A stretch of DNA of 64,000 nt from Zoogloea sp021286885 (lineage in GTDB: Bacteria; Pseudomonadota; Gammaproteobacteria; Burkholderiales; Rhodocyclaceae). The notes below the pieces were generated by a model. That model searched no databases, was not told the DNA's origin, and worked only from the letters and a program-made list of their open reading frames with translations. Positions 17,807 to 27,531 of this stretch are shown here, piece after piece; position 1 is the first letter of the stretch; every line of letters starts with the position of its first letter. The position numbers were made by a program, and so were the translations under genes. The stretch is from assembly GCF_041915215.1 (NCBI RefSeq), contig NZ_JAYSBV010000017.1; one strand, given 5' to 3'.

Positions 17807-18165
17807 GCGTGGATGTCAAACCTAGGGTTTATGTGCCCAACATTTTATCCCGCAGTGGGAGTGTTAGGGGTTTCCAGGATTGCAGTGTGGTTGTTGTATG
17901 CTTAACAAATAATTGTGCAAATTTACCATCCTGATTCTTGTGCCATGCGGGCATAAAGTGTGGGTTTGAAAATCCGGGTGTTTGTTTTTGTAGAAGGCGT
18001 TTTTTATAAGATGTGTGACGCCAGTCACGGGTTTTCATTTGTTTGATGGGGTAGGTCTATGCCAGCTGTTCTTGCGTGATTATCATGACTATATGTGTAG
18101 ATTTGCGCACCTTGCGTCTGGGCGCAATCTTATGTAATTGCACGGCCAAAATAGGCATATAGCAT
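17807..18165. promoter_or_regulatory. Divergent AT-rich intergenic region (359 bp)
   Basis: This gap lies between the AraC-type regulator (minus) and the giant repeat-protein gene (plus). It is clearly more AT-rich than its surroundings and carries no convincing gene. It is expected to hold both promoters and any binding sites for the regulator. Short T-runs and several imperfect repeats are visible, but no motif that can be named. Confidence 0.6.
17982..18010 (+). promoter_or_regulatory. Candidate sigma-70 promoter for the giant repeat-protein operon
   Basis: TTGTTT at 17982-17987 and TATAAG at 18005-18010 are separated by 17 bp. This would give a leader of about 150-200 nt before the start codon. 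The -35 box is weak, which is compatible with an activated promoter. Confidence 0.4.
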
Positions 18166-21100
18166 ATGTTGAAAAAGCATTCCTGTAGTGGGCAGCAAAA
18201 ACCGGGTAGTAGGTATATGCAGCAGATCTTGCTGCGCATGGCGTTGCTTATTGCGGGGGTGGTGGGCGGCAATTCGGCCTATGCGGCGCTGAGTGCGTCG
18301 GTCAGCATGGCGCAGAATGGTTCTGGCGCCTATTCGGCAAACATTTATCCTGGGGATACCACATATCTTCAGGTGATCCTGTCCAATAGCGGTACCACGA
18401 CGGCCACCGGCGTGACTTTCAGTCATGCCATGACGGGGACGGGGGCGAATGGCCTGCTGGTGGCGGGGGCGCCCACTTATACCTGTACCACCGCAGCGGG
18501 CGTGACCAGCGCGGGGGTGGGCACTTTGACCGCCACGACCGGGCAGCACGGAGTGAGCCTGAGCGGAGGGGTGATACCGCCCCGTGCTAAAAATGCTTCG
18601 AATATCGATGTGGATGGTTACTGTTCCATCATCCTGCCCGTCACCGTCCAGACGTATGCGAGTGCAGGGAACGACTACCAGTACCTGATTCCTGCCGGCA
18701 GTGTGACGGGGAGTGGCGGCCTGGCCAACGCGGGGGATGCTTCCCAGAGTATCCACGTAAACTCGGTGACGCAGCCGACTATCAGCAAGAGCTTCGATAA
18801 ATCCACCTTGTTCCTGGGGGGAAGCTCGGCTGTGTTGACCATCACGGCGACCAACAGCAACCCCGTGGCGCTGAGCGGCTTCAGCCTCACCGATGCGTTC
18901 CCCACCGTGTCGGGGAGTCCTGTCCTGAAGGTTGCCGCCACGCCAGGTGCGACGGCCAGCTGTAACAATGGGGGGGCAAGCCCCACCTTCAGCCCGGTGG
19001 CCGGTGCGACCAGCATCACCATGGGGGGAAGCCTGCCTGCGGCGGTGGGGGCGACTAACGGTTCCTGTACCTTCACTGTCAATGTGGAGGCCGCAAGTAC
19101 GGCAGATGCTTATGCGCTGAGTAGCGTCACCAACACCATCCCCGCCACGAATCTGACGACCGCCATTGGGGTGAATGCCGGTGCGGATGCCAGTGCATCG
19201 GTCGCGATCAAGTCACCGCTGCGGGTCACCAAGGTGTTCAACAACGCGGCGCTCGCCAACGGGGGCAGCAGCTCCCTGATCATCACCTTGTATAACGATG
19301 GGAGCGCGCCGCTTACTAGCGTTTATTTCGACGATAACCCGATCGATGGGATTGCGGGAACCACCTATGGTCTGGTGGCCACTTCGGCTTCCACCACCTG
19401 TGCGGGGGGCTCGGCCAGCGTGATCAGCAGTGGCGATGGTATCCGCCTGACGGGCGCCACCATTCCTGCGGGGGGCAGCTGTACGGTGAGTGCCAATTTC
19501 ACCGGGACGGTGCAGACCACGGGTGTGCCCATCACCTATGAGAACACCTTGAATGAAAAGGCCGTCAAGGTCACGGGCTACGAGAGCACCATCATCAGCC
19601 AGAAGGCGAGCGCCAGCATCGTGGTGGCGGATGGCATTACGGACCAGCTCACGGTAGCCAAAACCGCATGGGGCTTGGTCAATGTGCCGCCCGGGAATCC
19701 GGTACGTTTTTCGGTGACGGTCACCAATAAGACGGCCGCTGCCCTTACGAATGTGGATGTGTCCGACATCCTGGCGGATGGCATGCAGTTTGTGACGGGC
19801 ACCATTGATGGGGTCAATTACACCCCTCAGTTTTATCCTGCCGGGAATTGTTCGGGCGTTGCCAGTACGGTGACTTCTGCCAGCCCCTTGTGGAGCACCA
19901 ACCCGGTGTTCACCTTGTCGACGGTGCCTGCCAACGGCAGCTGTCAGCTGTTGTTCTTTGCGATGACGCCCACGACGGCGTCCAGCTCGACGGTGACCAA
20001 CAATATTCCTGCAGGTGCGGTGTGTTATGGCTCTGGCAGCAGCCGGATGTGTAACGGCACAGGTTCGTCCACCTCTGCGGGGACGACCCCCACGCCCTTG
20101 ACCCCCAGCGATGCGGTGGTCAAGACCTTCGATGGTGTGAGCAGCATCACCCACCCGGAAGGGACGGTGTCCACGATGAAGATCGTGGTCAAGAACTACT
20201 CCGTGCGTGCCCTGACCAACCTGAGCATCAGCGATACCCTGCCCAGTAGCAGCGGCAACGCCATGCGGGTGGCTGCGCCGGCGAATGCGACCACCACCTG
20301 TGGCGGCACGCTCAGTGCTGTGCCGGGCAACACTTCGATCAGCCTGAACGGTGGGACGGTGCCGGGGCGGGGCGATAGTGGGCAGTCCGATCCGGGTTCG
20401 TGTTACATCCAGGTGAATGTAGTGGGGAGCGCGGGCACCTATAACAATGTGGCCACCGTTACCAGTACCGCTTCTTATTTGAATGGTGGGACCACCACGG
20501 TGGGCCCCATCAGCAGTAACACTGCAACCTTGGTCTACACCTCGGCCCTTTCTGGCACCAAGAGCTTCAATCCGCTTTCGGTGAGTTCGGGCGGTACTTC
20601 GACGGTGACGGTGCGCCTGAGCAACAGCAGCACGGCGCCGCTCAATACGGTCAGCGTGACGGACCCGCTGCCCACGGGCATGGTTTTGGCCAGTACGCCC
20701 AAGGCGTATTCCACCTGCTCGGGCAGCCCGAGCTTTACGGCGGTGGCGGGGGCCAGCACCATCACCATGACGGGGGCCACGATTGCGGCCAACTCCAGCT
20801 GTGACATGCTGTTTGATGTGACCGCCACGGGCTCCAGCAACTGGGTGAATACCATCCCGGTGGGCAGCATTACCGCCGAAGGCGGCACGGTGAAGAACGT
20901 CAATGCGGTGAGTGGTACCCTGCAGTACGCTGCGCCCACCAGTCTGGTTGTGGTGAAAACCACTTCGCCGAATACCCTGACCTTCCCCGGGGAGGTCAGC
21001 CGGCTGACGATTACTGTCACCAATGGCTCCCAGGCGGTGAGCAACATGTCCCTGCGGGACTACTTCACCGTGGATGGTTCTGCCAGTGGTGCATCAAACG

Positions 21101-24100
21101 GGATGAAGGTTGCGCCCACGCCTTCGGTGAGCACCACCTGTCCGGGGGGGATTGTTTCGGCTGCTCCGGGGGGGACGTCTGTGCTCGTGTCGGGGGTCGT
21201 TCTGGCCGCCAATGCCTCGTGTCAGGTGGCGGTCAATGTGACTTCCGAAGTGGCCGGCTCGATTACCAATTACATCCCGAGCAGCTCCATCACCAGCGAC
21301 CAGGGCCTCAGCAACTCCAATACCGCTACAACCAGTCTGGCAACCCAGAATAATCTGGGGGTGACCAAGCAGTTCACGCCCAATGTGGTCAAGCCGGGCA
21401 GCCGTTCGCGTTTGCGTCTGACCTTTTACAACCCGACGGGCCTGGCCATCAGCAGTCTGCAGGTGACCGACACCATGCCCGCCGGGGTCACGATCCCCAG
21501 TGGCCCGAACCCGACCACCACGTGTACTGGTGCGACGGTGACTTCGCCAGCGGTGAATCAGGTGCATGTGGAAGGGGCTTCCCTGCCCGCGACCGTGAAT
21601 GCCACTTGCTACGCTGAAATCGATGTCTATGTGGCAGCGCAGAACGATTACACCAATGTGATCCCTGCGGGGGATGTGTCGGCCTTGTCCGGCTCAAGCG
21701 TGGTCAAGAACTCCCAGCCGACCTCCGATGTGCTGCGCGCACGTCAGCCCATCGTTGTACACAAGGCCATTACCAGCCTGACTCTGGATAGCGGCAATCC
21801 GTCAGGCTTCACCACGGGTTCGGCCTCCACGACGCCGGGGACGGCTGCCACACTGACCATCCGGCTGACCAACCCCAATGCGGCGGCCAGCAATACGGAT
21901 GGTGCCCTGAATGCAGTGGCCTTCACTGACACTTTGCCCAGCAACCTGGTGATCGCCCAGACGCCCAACGCCTCTACGACCTGTAGCGGTGGCTTGCTGC
22001 TGGCTTCTGCCTCGGGCACCACCATTCGTCTGAGCGGCGCCATGATTCCTGCGGGGGCCAGCTGCGATGTGAAGGTGGACGTACTGTCCAATACCCCGGG
22101 TAGCTATACCAACACGATTGCTGCAGGCGCGCTGTATTCCTACGAAGGCGTGACCAATGAAGATGCGACCAGCGCTCGGCTGGTGGTGTCCTCCCCGCCT
22201 GCCGTGGCCAAGCAGTTCTCCCCGGCCGTGATGTCCTCGGGGGGCAAGAGCACGCTCACCATCTATCTGAATAACAGCAACACCACGGCGGCCACGCTGA
22301 CCTCCGATCTGGTGGATACCCTGCCCAACACGCCGGGCGCCATGACCGTGCTGAGCCCGAATGGGCTCAGCACGACTTGCCCGGGTACCGTGTCTGCGCC
22401 TGCTGGTGGGACAACCATCACCTATCCGACTGGCGCCCTGGTGCCGGCAGGGGGGTGCAGCATCAGCGTGGACGTGACTGCCACCACCGCCGGGGATTAC
22501 ACCAACTACATCCCCGTGGGAGCCCTCAAGACCACCCATGGCTTCAACCAGACCCAGGCCAGTGCCACCGTTTCGGTGAGCGCCCAGGGTTTCATCTCGG
22601 GTCGGGTGTTCCAAGATAACTCCGTGACGCCGGATGGGGTCTATCAGGCCGGAACGGATGCGCCCCTCTCGGGTATCAGCATGCAATTGCGCAGCGGCAA
22701 CACTTGCGCAGGCACCCTGCTGGCCACGGGGAGTACCGATAGCCAGGGGACTTACCTGTTCTCCGGGCTGGCGGTTGGCACCTATTCGGTCTGCCAGACC
22801 GCCCAGCCGAGCGGTACGGTGAACGGGATAACCACGGCGGGTACGATTCAGACCGTGAATGGCAGCACCGGCACCGCTGGTGCTGCGAGCAACCCCACCA
22901 GCACCACCAGCCAGATTGCCGGGATTGTGCTGAATGGCGGTGGTTCGGGCGGTGAAATCAGCGGCGCCATCAACAACAACTTTGCCGAAGTTGTTCAGTC
23001 CACCCTCTCGGGTCAGGTGTTCCTCGACCAGAACAACAATGGTGTGCTGAATGCTGCCGATAGCGGCATCTCTGGCGTGGCCATCCAACTGCTCAATGGC
23101 AGTGGTACGGTCGTGGCCAGTACGACCACTGACAGCAGCGGTAACTACAGCTTTGCAAACCTTACCCCGGGGACCTACTCGATTGTTGAGCCCACCCAGC
23201 CGGCGGGCACGTCCAACGGCCTCACGGTGGCGGGCAGCGTGGGCAATGGCGGAAGCGCAGGCACGGTCAGTGGCCTGACCACCCTGCCGAGCCGGATCAG
23301 TACCCTGATCCTGCCGCCTAACACCACCTCCACGGGGAACAACTTTGCTGAAATTCCGAATACCCGCACCGTTTCGGGCAAGGTGTTCCTGGATATCAAC
23401 AACAACGGTGCTTTCAACAGCGGTAGTGATAGCGGGATTGCGGGCCAGACCGTCACCCTGACCGGGACGGATATCAACGGCAATCCGGTGAGCCTGAGCG
23501 CCACGACCACGGCGGACGGTAGCTACATCTTCAACGCGGTGCCGGAAGGGAGCAACTACACCCTCAACCAGCCCAGCCAGCCCACCGGTACGGTGAACGG
23601 TACGACCACGGTCGGGAGCGCAGGCGGTAGCGCCAGCAACCCGACCGCGACCTCCAGCCGGATCACCGGGATCAGCCTGACGGGCAGCACCACCGTTTCG
23701 TCGGATAACAACTTTGCCGAAACGTCGGTACCGCCTTCTGTGGGCAAGCAGTTCTCCCCGGCGGTTATTTCTGCCGGTGACAAGAGCACCCTGACCATCT
23801 ATCTGACCAACACCACGCCGGTGGCCGCGACCCTCACCAGTGCGCTGGTGGACACGCTGCCCACGACGCCGGGGCCCCTGGTGGTGGCTACGCCGAACAA
23901 TCTGAGCACCACCTGCCCGGGTAGCCCGGTGGCGGTGGCTGGGAGCGGCACGGTCAGCTACCCGTCGGGGGCCACGCTGCCCGCAGGTGGGTGCAGCATT
24001 AGTGTAGATGTGACCACCACCACTTCTGGCAACTATGTAAACACCATTCCGGTGGGGGCTCTGCAAACCACCCTGGGCAACAACGCGGCCGCAGCGACGG

Positions 24101-27100
24101 CGCCCCTGCAGGTCAACAGCAAGGGCTACATCTCTGGTCGGGTGTTCCAGGACAACTCGGTGACGCCGGATGGCATTTACCAGGCCGGGACGGATACGCC
24201 CTTGGCGGGCGTGAGCATCGAGCTGCGTAACGGTGCAAACTGCGCGGGCAGCCTGGTGAGCACCACCACCACCGATAGCGTGGGCAACTACCTGTTCTCC
24301 CTGCTTTCTGCGGGCACCTACTCGGTGTGCCAGCCCAGCCAGCCCAGCGGCAGCGTCAACGGCATCACCACTGCCGGCTCCATTGTGTCGGTGAGCGGAA
24401 GTACCGGTAGCGCCGGCGCAGCCAGCAACCCGACCAGCACCAGCAGCCAGATCGCTGGCATTGTGCTGAACGCCAATGGGGGTGGGACCGCGATTAGCGG
24501 CGCCATCAACAACAACTTTGCCGAAGTGGTGCAATCCACCATTTCGGGCACGGTGTTCCGGGACCAGAACAATAATGGTGTCCAGAATGCCGGAGATACC
24601 GGGATTGCCGGGGTGACGGTGCAGCTGTTGAACGCCAGCAACACCGTGGTGGCAACCACCACGACGGATGCCAGCGGTAACTACAGCTTCTCCAACCTGA
24701 ATCCGGGGACGTATTCCATCCTTGAGCCTACCCAGCCGGCTGACACCTCCAACGGGGTGACGGTGGCAGGGAGTGTGGGCAATGGCGGCACGGCAGGTAC
24801 GGCCAGTGCCACCACAACCCTGCCGAGCCGGATCAGCACGCTGGTACTGCCGCCCAACACCACGTCCAGCGGCAACAACTTTGCCGAGATTGCCAACAAC
24901 CGGACCCTCTCGGGCCGGGTGTTCCTGGACTACAACAACAACGGCAGCTTTAACTCTGGGACCGATCAGGGCCTGGGCGGTCAGGTCATCACCCTGACGG
25001 GTACCGACATCAACGGCAACCCGGTGAGCCTCACCACCACCACGGCCAGCGATGGTACTTACACCTTCAGCAACGTGCCGGAAGGGACCAACTACACCCT
25101 GACCCAGGGCAGCCAGCCGGCGGGTACCAGCAATGGCACCACCACCGCCGGGACTGCTGGCGGTACGGGCAGCAACCCGACCAGCACCACCAGCCGCATC
25201 ACCGGCATCAACCTGTCGGGCAGCACGACGGGCAGTGCCAACAACAACTTTGCCGAGCTGCCGGGTGCCATTCCCGACCTGGCCATCAGCAAGACCCACA
25301 CCCCCAGCAGCTTTGGGGATGGCAGTAGCACGGGCGCCTTCACCATCAGCCCCTCCAATGTGGGGAGTGTGGCCACCAGTGGCAGCATCAGCGTGGTGGA
25401 TACCCTGCCGGCGGGTTTGACGCCGACCAGCGCCAGCGGTACCGGCTGGGCCTGCGCCATTGCGGGTCAGGTGGTGACATGCACGAGCAGCAACGTGATC
25501 GCCGCCACCGGCAGCGGCACCCCCATCACCATCAAGGTGAAGGTGGGCTCAGGCCTGGTGGGCAATACCTTGGTGAACACTGCCGTGATTTCCGGTGGTG
25601 GTGAGCCCAGCGGGTTTGAGTCCAACAACACGGCCACCGATAGCGTGACCATCGTGGCTTCGGCCTCGGTGTCCGGCCACGTCTGGCGTGATACCAATCA
25701 CAATCGGGCCCTGGACAGCGGTGAAACCGTGCTTGCAGCTTGGGGCGTGGAGCTGCTGTACAACGGCAGCGTGATTGGCTCCACCACCAGCGATGCCAGC
25801 GGTGCCTACAGCTTCACCAACCTGTCGCCGGGGGCGGGCTACCAGATCCGCTTCCGCGAACCCAAGACCGGCACCATCTTTGGTTATCCGGTGCCCAACG
25901 AAGCCGGCTCCAGCTACACCAATGGCGTGGTGAGTACCACCAACCCCACCGGGGCCAACACCTCCACCGGGGTACTGGACAGCATGACCCTGAGCGCCGG
26001 TAGCAATGTGGTGCAACAGAGTCTGCCGGTGGACCCCAGCGGTGTTGTATACGACGCCGTGACCCGCAAGCCGGTGAGTGGTGCGGTGGTGACCATCAGC
26101 GGCCCGAGTGGCTTCAACGAGAGCATGGTGGTGGGCGGCAGCGCAACCCAGACCACCAGCACGGACGGGATCTACCAGTTCCTGCTGACCAGCGCGGCGC
26201 CGGCGGGGGTGTACACCCTCAGCATCACCAGCTACCCGTCTGGCTATCAGGCCTCCACCCTGATCCCGGTGTGCTCCAACGTCTTGAGCGTGGGCAGCAC
26301 CCCGAGCCCGGCCCTGGTGCAGAACAGCAATGAGGCACCGGCCACTTCGGCGGCCACCCACAACGCAGCCACCTGCCCGAGTGCTTCGAGCGGGCTGGCC
26401 GGCACGGCGGGTTCCACCCAGTTCTATTTCAGCTTCGTGCTGACGCCGGGGGTGTCGGCCAGCGTGATCAACAACCACATCCCGCTGGACCCCCTCTCGG
26501 GCGGCAGCATTGTGGTGACCAAGACCACGCCCAAGCTCAACGTGACCCGGGGCGAGATGGTGCCTTACACCATCACCGCCACCAACACCTTGAGCACGGC
26601 CGCGCCCAACATCACGGTGCGGGATCTGATGCCTCCGGGCTTCAAGTACCGGATGGGCAGCGCGACCCTGAACGGTTCCCATCTGGAGCCCACCGTGGCG
26701 GGCCGCACCCTGAGCTGGGCCAACCAGACCTTTGCTGGCTCCGAGAAGAAGACCTACCGTCTGATCCTCACCGTGGGTACCGGCGTGTCGGAAGGCAAGT
26801 ATGTGAATACCGCCTGGGCCCTCAACGGCCTGACCGGCAACAGCGTGTCCAACACCGCCACCGCCACCGTGCAGGTGGTGCCGGATCCGACCTTCGACTG
26901 CTCCGACATCATCGGCAAGGTGTTCGATGACCGGAACGCCAATGGCTACCAGGACGAAGGCGAGCCGGGCATCCCCAACGTGCGGATTGCCACCGTGCGT
27001 GGCCTGCTGGTGACCTCGGATGCGGATGGCCGCTTCCACGTGGCCTGCGCCGACATTCCCCAGATGGACCGGGGCAGCAACTTCATCATGAAGCTGGACG

Positions 27101-27531
27101 AGCGCACCCTGCCTTCGGGCTACCGCCTCACCACCGAGAACCCGCGTGTGGTTCGTACCACCCGGGGCAAGATGGTGAAGCTGAACTTCGGCGCAGCCAT
27201 CCACAAGGTGTATCGCCTGGATGTGGATCAGCGGGCTTACACCGACAACGGCGAGCAACTGCGTGACCCCTGGACCGAGCAGCTGCGTCTGCTGGTGCTC
27301 CAGTTGCAGGAGCGCCCCGCGGTGCTGCGCCTAGCCTACCACGTGGGCCCGGATGAAGCCGAAGAGGATGCACACAAGCGTCAGGCGCGCCTGAGCGACT
27401 GGATACAGCGGCTGTATGCCGAGCGTCCGCGCCAGGAGAGCGAGGCGGATCAGCCCCAGGACAAGGAGCGGAAGATCCCGCCGCTGGTGATTGAAATGGA
27501 AACCGTAGCCACCAAGGGGGCCAAGCAATGA
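18166..27531 (+). CDS. Giant exported repeat protein (DUF11/DUF7933-like and SdrD-B-like modules)
   Basis: 3121 residues, rich in Thr, Ser, Gly and Asn. A signal peptide ends near residue 40 (GNSAYA, then ALSAS). An ATG at 18217 with a purine-rich site before it is an alternative start. About ten DUF11/DUF7933-like Ig-fold repeats follow (e.g. KQFSPAVMSSGGKSTLTIYL), most with two cysteines (TTC..., ...SC), likely a disulfide per repeat, which implies export. Then come blocks of SdrD B-like domains (SGKVFLDINNNGAFN; calcium-type DxNNNG motifs), repeated as a ~1.5-kb duplication. Further DUF11 and carboxypeptidase-like domains follow. The last ~110 residues (KVYRLDVDQRAYTDNGEQL onward) are charged, helical and distantly OmpA-like. 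The stop overlaps the barrel gene by 4 bp. It is probably a surface or adhesin-like protein. The ligand is unknown. Confidence 0.9.
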   Translation: MLKKHSCSGQQKPGSRYMQQILLRMALLIAGVVGGNSAYAALSASVSMAQNGSGAYSANIYPGDTTYLQVILSNSGTTTATGVTFSHAMTGTGANGLLVAGAPTYTCTTAAGVTSAGVGTLTATTGQHGVSLSGGVIPPRAKNASNIDVDGYCSIILPVTVQTYASAGNDYQYLIPAGSVTGSGGLANAGDASQSIHVNSVTQPTISKSFDKSTLFLGGSSAVLTITATNSNPVALSGFSLTDAFPTVSGSPVLKVAATPGATASCNNGGASPTFSPVAGATSITMGGSLPAAVGATNGSCTFTVNVEAASTADAYALSSVTNTIPATNLTTAIGVNAGADASASVAIKSPLRVTKVFNNAALANGGSSSLIITLYNDGSAPLTSVYFDDNPIDGIAGTTYGLVATSASTTCAGGSASVISSGDGIRLTGATIPAGGSCTVSANFTGTVQTTGVPITYENTLNEKAVKVTGYESTIISQKASASIVVADGITDQLTVAKTAWGLVNVPPGNPVRFSVTVTNKTAAALTNVDVSDILADGMQFVTGTIDGVNYTPQFYPAGNCSGVASTVTSASPLWSTNPVFTLSTVPANGSCQLLFFAMTPTTASSSTVTNNIPAGAVCYGSGSSRMCNGTGSSTSAGTTPTPLTPSDAVVKTFDGVSSITHPEGTVSTMKIVVKNYSVRALTNLSISDTLPSSSGNAMRVAAPANATTTCGGTLSAVPGNTSISLNGGTVPGRGDSGQSDPGSCYIQVNVVGSAGTYNNVATVTSTASYLNGGTTTVGPISSNTATLVYTSALSGTKSFNPLSVSSGGTSTVTVRLSNSSTAPLNTVSVTDPLPTGMVLASTPKAYSTCSGSPSFTAVAGASTITMTGATIAANSSCDMLFDVTATGSSNWVNTIPVGSITAEGGTVKNVNAVSGTLQYAAPTSLVVVKTTSPNTLTFPGEVSRLTITVTNGSQAVSNMSLRDYFTVDGSASGASNGMKVAPTPSVSTTCPGGIVSAAPGGTSVLVSGVVLAANASCQVAVNVTSEVAGSITNYIPSSSITSDQGLSNSNTATTSLATQNNLGVTKQFTPNVVKPGSRSRLRLTFYNPTGLAISSLQVTDTMPAGVTIPSGPNPTTTCTGATVTSPAVNQVHVEGASLPATVNATCYAEIDVYVAAQNDYTNVIPAGDVSALSGSSVVKNSQPTSDVLRARQPIVVHKAITSLTLDSGNPSGFTTGSASTTPGTAATLTIRLTNPNAAASNTDGALNAVAFTDTLPSNLVIAQTPNASTTCSGGLLLASASGTTIRLSGAMIPAGASCDVKVDVLSNTPGSYTNTIAAGALYSYEGVTNEDATSARLVVSSPPAVAKQFSPAVMSSGGKSTLTIYLNNSNTTAATLTSDLVDTLPNTPGAMTVLSPNGLSTTCPGTVSAPAGGTTITYPTGALVPAGGCSISVDVTATTAGDYTNYIPVGALKTTHGFNQTQASATVSVSAQGFISGRVFQDNSVTPDGVYQAGTDAPLSGISMQLRSGNTCAGTLLATGSTDSQGTYLFSGLAVGTYSVCQTAQPSGTVNGITTAGTIQTVNGSTGTAGAASNPTSTTSQIAGIVLNGGGSGGEISGAINNNFAEVVQSTLSGQVFLDQNNNGVLNAADSGISGVAIQLLNGSGTVVASTTTDSSGNYSFANLTPGTYSIVEPTQPAGTSNGLTVAGSVGNGGSAGTVSGLTTLPSRISTLILPPNTTSTGNNFAEIPNTRTVSGKVFLDINNNGAFNSGSDSGIAGQTVTLTGTDINGNPVSLSATTTADGSYIFNAVPEGSNYTLNQPSQPTGTVNGTTTVGSAGGSASNPTATSSRITGISLTGSTTVSSDNNFAETSVPPSVGKQFSPAVISAGDKSTLTIYLTNTTPVAATLTSALVDTLPTTPGPLVVATPNNLSTTCPGSPVAVAGSGTVSYPSGATLPAGGCSISVDVTTTTSGNYVNTIPVGALQTTLGNNAAAATAPLQVNSKGYISGRVFQDNSVTPDGIYQAGTDTPLAGVSIELRNGANCAGSLVSTTTTDSVGNYLFSLLSAGTYSVCQPSQPSGSVNGITTAGSIVSVSGSTGSAGAASNPTSTSSQIAGIVLNANGGGTAISGAINNNFAEVVQSTISGTVFRDQNNNGVQNAGDTGIAGVTVQLLNASNTVVATTTTDASGNYSFSNLNPGTYSILEPTQPADTSNGVTVAGSVGNGGTAGTASATTTLPSRISTLVLPPNTTSSGNNFAEIANNRTLSGRVFLDYNNNGSFNSGTDQGLGGQVITLTGTDINGNPVSLTTTTASDGTYTFSNVPEGTNYTLTQGSQPAGTSNGTTTAGTAGGTGSNPTSTTSRITGINLSGSTTGSANNNFAELPGAIPDLAISKTHTPSSFGDGSSTGAFTISPSNVGSVATSGSISVVDTLPAGLTPTSASGTGWACAIAGQVVTCTSSNVIAATGSGTPITIKVKVGSGLVGNTLVNTAVISGGGEPSGFESNNTATDSVTIVASASVSGHVWRDTNHNRALDSGETVLAAWGVELLYNGSVIGSTTSDASGAYSFTNLSPGAGYQIRFREPKTGTIFGYPVPNEAGSSYTNGVVSTTNPTGANTSTGVLDSMTLSAGSNVVQQSLPVDPSGVVYDAVTRKPVSGAVVTISGPSGFNESMVVGGSATQTTSTDGIYQFLLTSAAPAGVYTLSITSYPSGYQASTLIPVCSNVLSVGSTPSPALVQNSNEAPATSAATHNAATCPSASSGLAGTAGSTQFYFSFVLTPGVSASVINNHIPLDPLSGGSIVVTKTTPKLNVTRGEMVPYTITATNTLSTAAPNITVRDLMPPGFKYRMGSATLNGSHLEPTVAGRTLSWANQTFAGSEKKTYRLILTVGTGVSEGKYVNTAWALNGLTGNSVSNTATATVQVVPDPTFDCSDIIGKVFDDRNANGYQDEGEPGIPNVRIATVRGLLVTSDADGRFHVACADIPQMDRGSNFIMKLDERTLPSGYRLTTENPRVVRTTRGKMVKLNFGAAIHKVYRLDVDQRAYTDNGEQLRDPWTEQLRLLVLQLQERPAVLRLAYHVGPDEAEEDAHKRQARLSDWIQRLYAERPRQESEADQPQDKERKIPPLVIEMETVATKGAKQ
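22190..25264 (+). repeat. Tandem ~1.5-kb internal duplication in the giant gene
   Basis: Two consecutive copies (~22190-23733 and ~23734-25264) each encode one DUF7933-like repeat followed by three SdrD B-like domains in the same order. The copies begin with AVAKQFSPAVMSSGGKST and SVGKQFSPAVISAGDKST, and their SdrD-B starts match pairwise (SGRVFQDNSVTPDGVYQAG and SGRVFQDNSVTPDGIYQAG). The copies differ at scattered positions, so the duplication is not recent. Confidence 0.85.

Noticed and set aside
22600..25260. Regular repeats that might suggest a CRISPR array.
   Set aside because: The repeats encode protein domains, the units are far longer than CRISPR repeats, and there are no spacers or cas genes.
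21802..25299. A 1165-codon open frame on the minus strand.
   Set aside because: It is antisense to the giant repeat gene, and its His/Arg/Gly-rich product is typical of a GC-rich shadow frame.
25549..27258. A 569-codon frame on the minus strand at the end of the giant gene.
   Set aside because: A shadow of the plus-strand gene, with low-complexity His/Gly composition.
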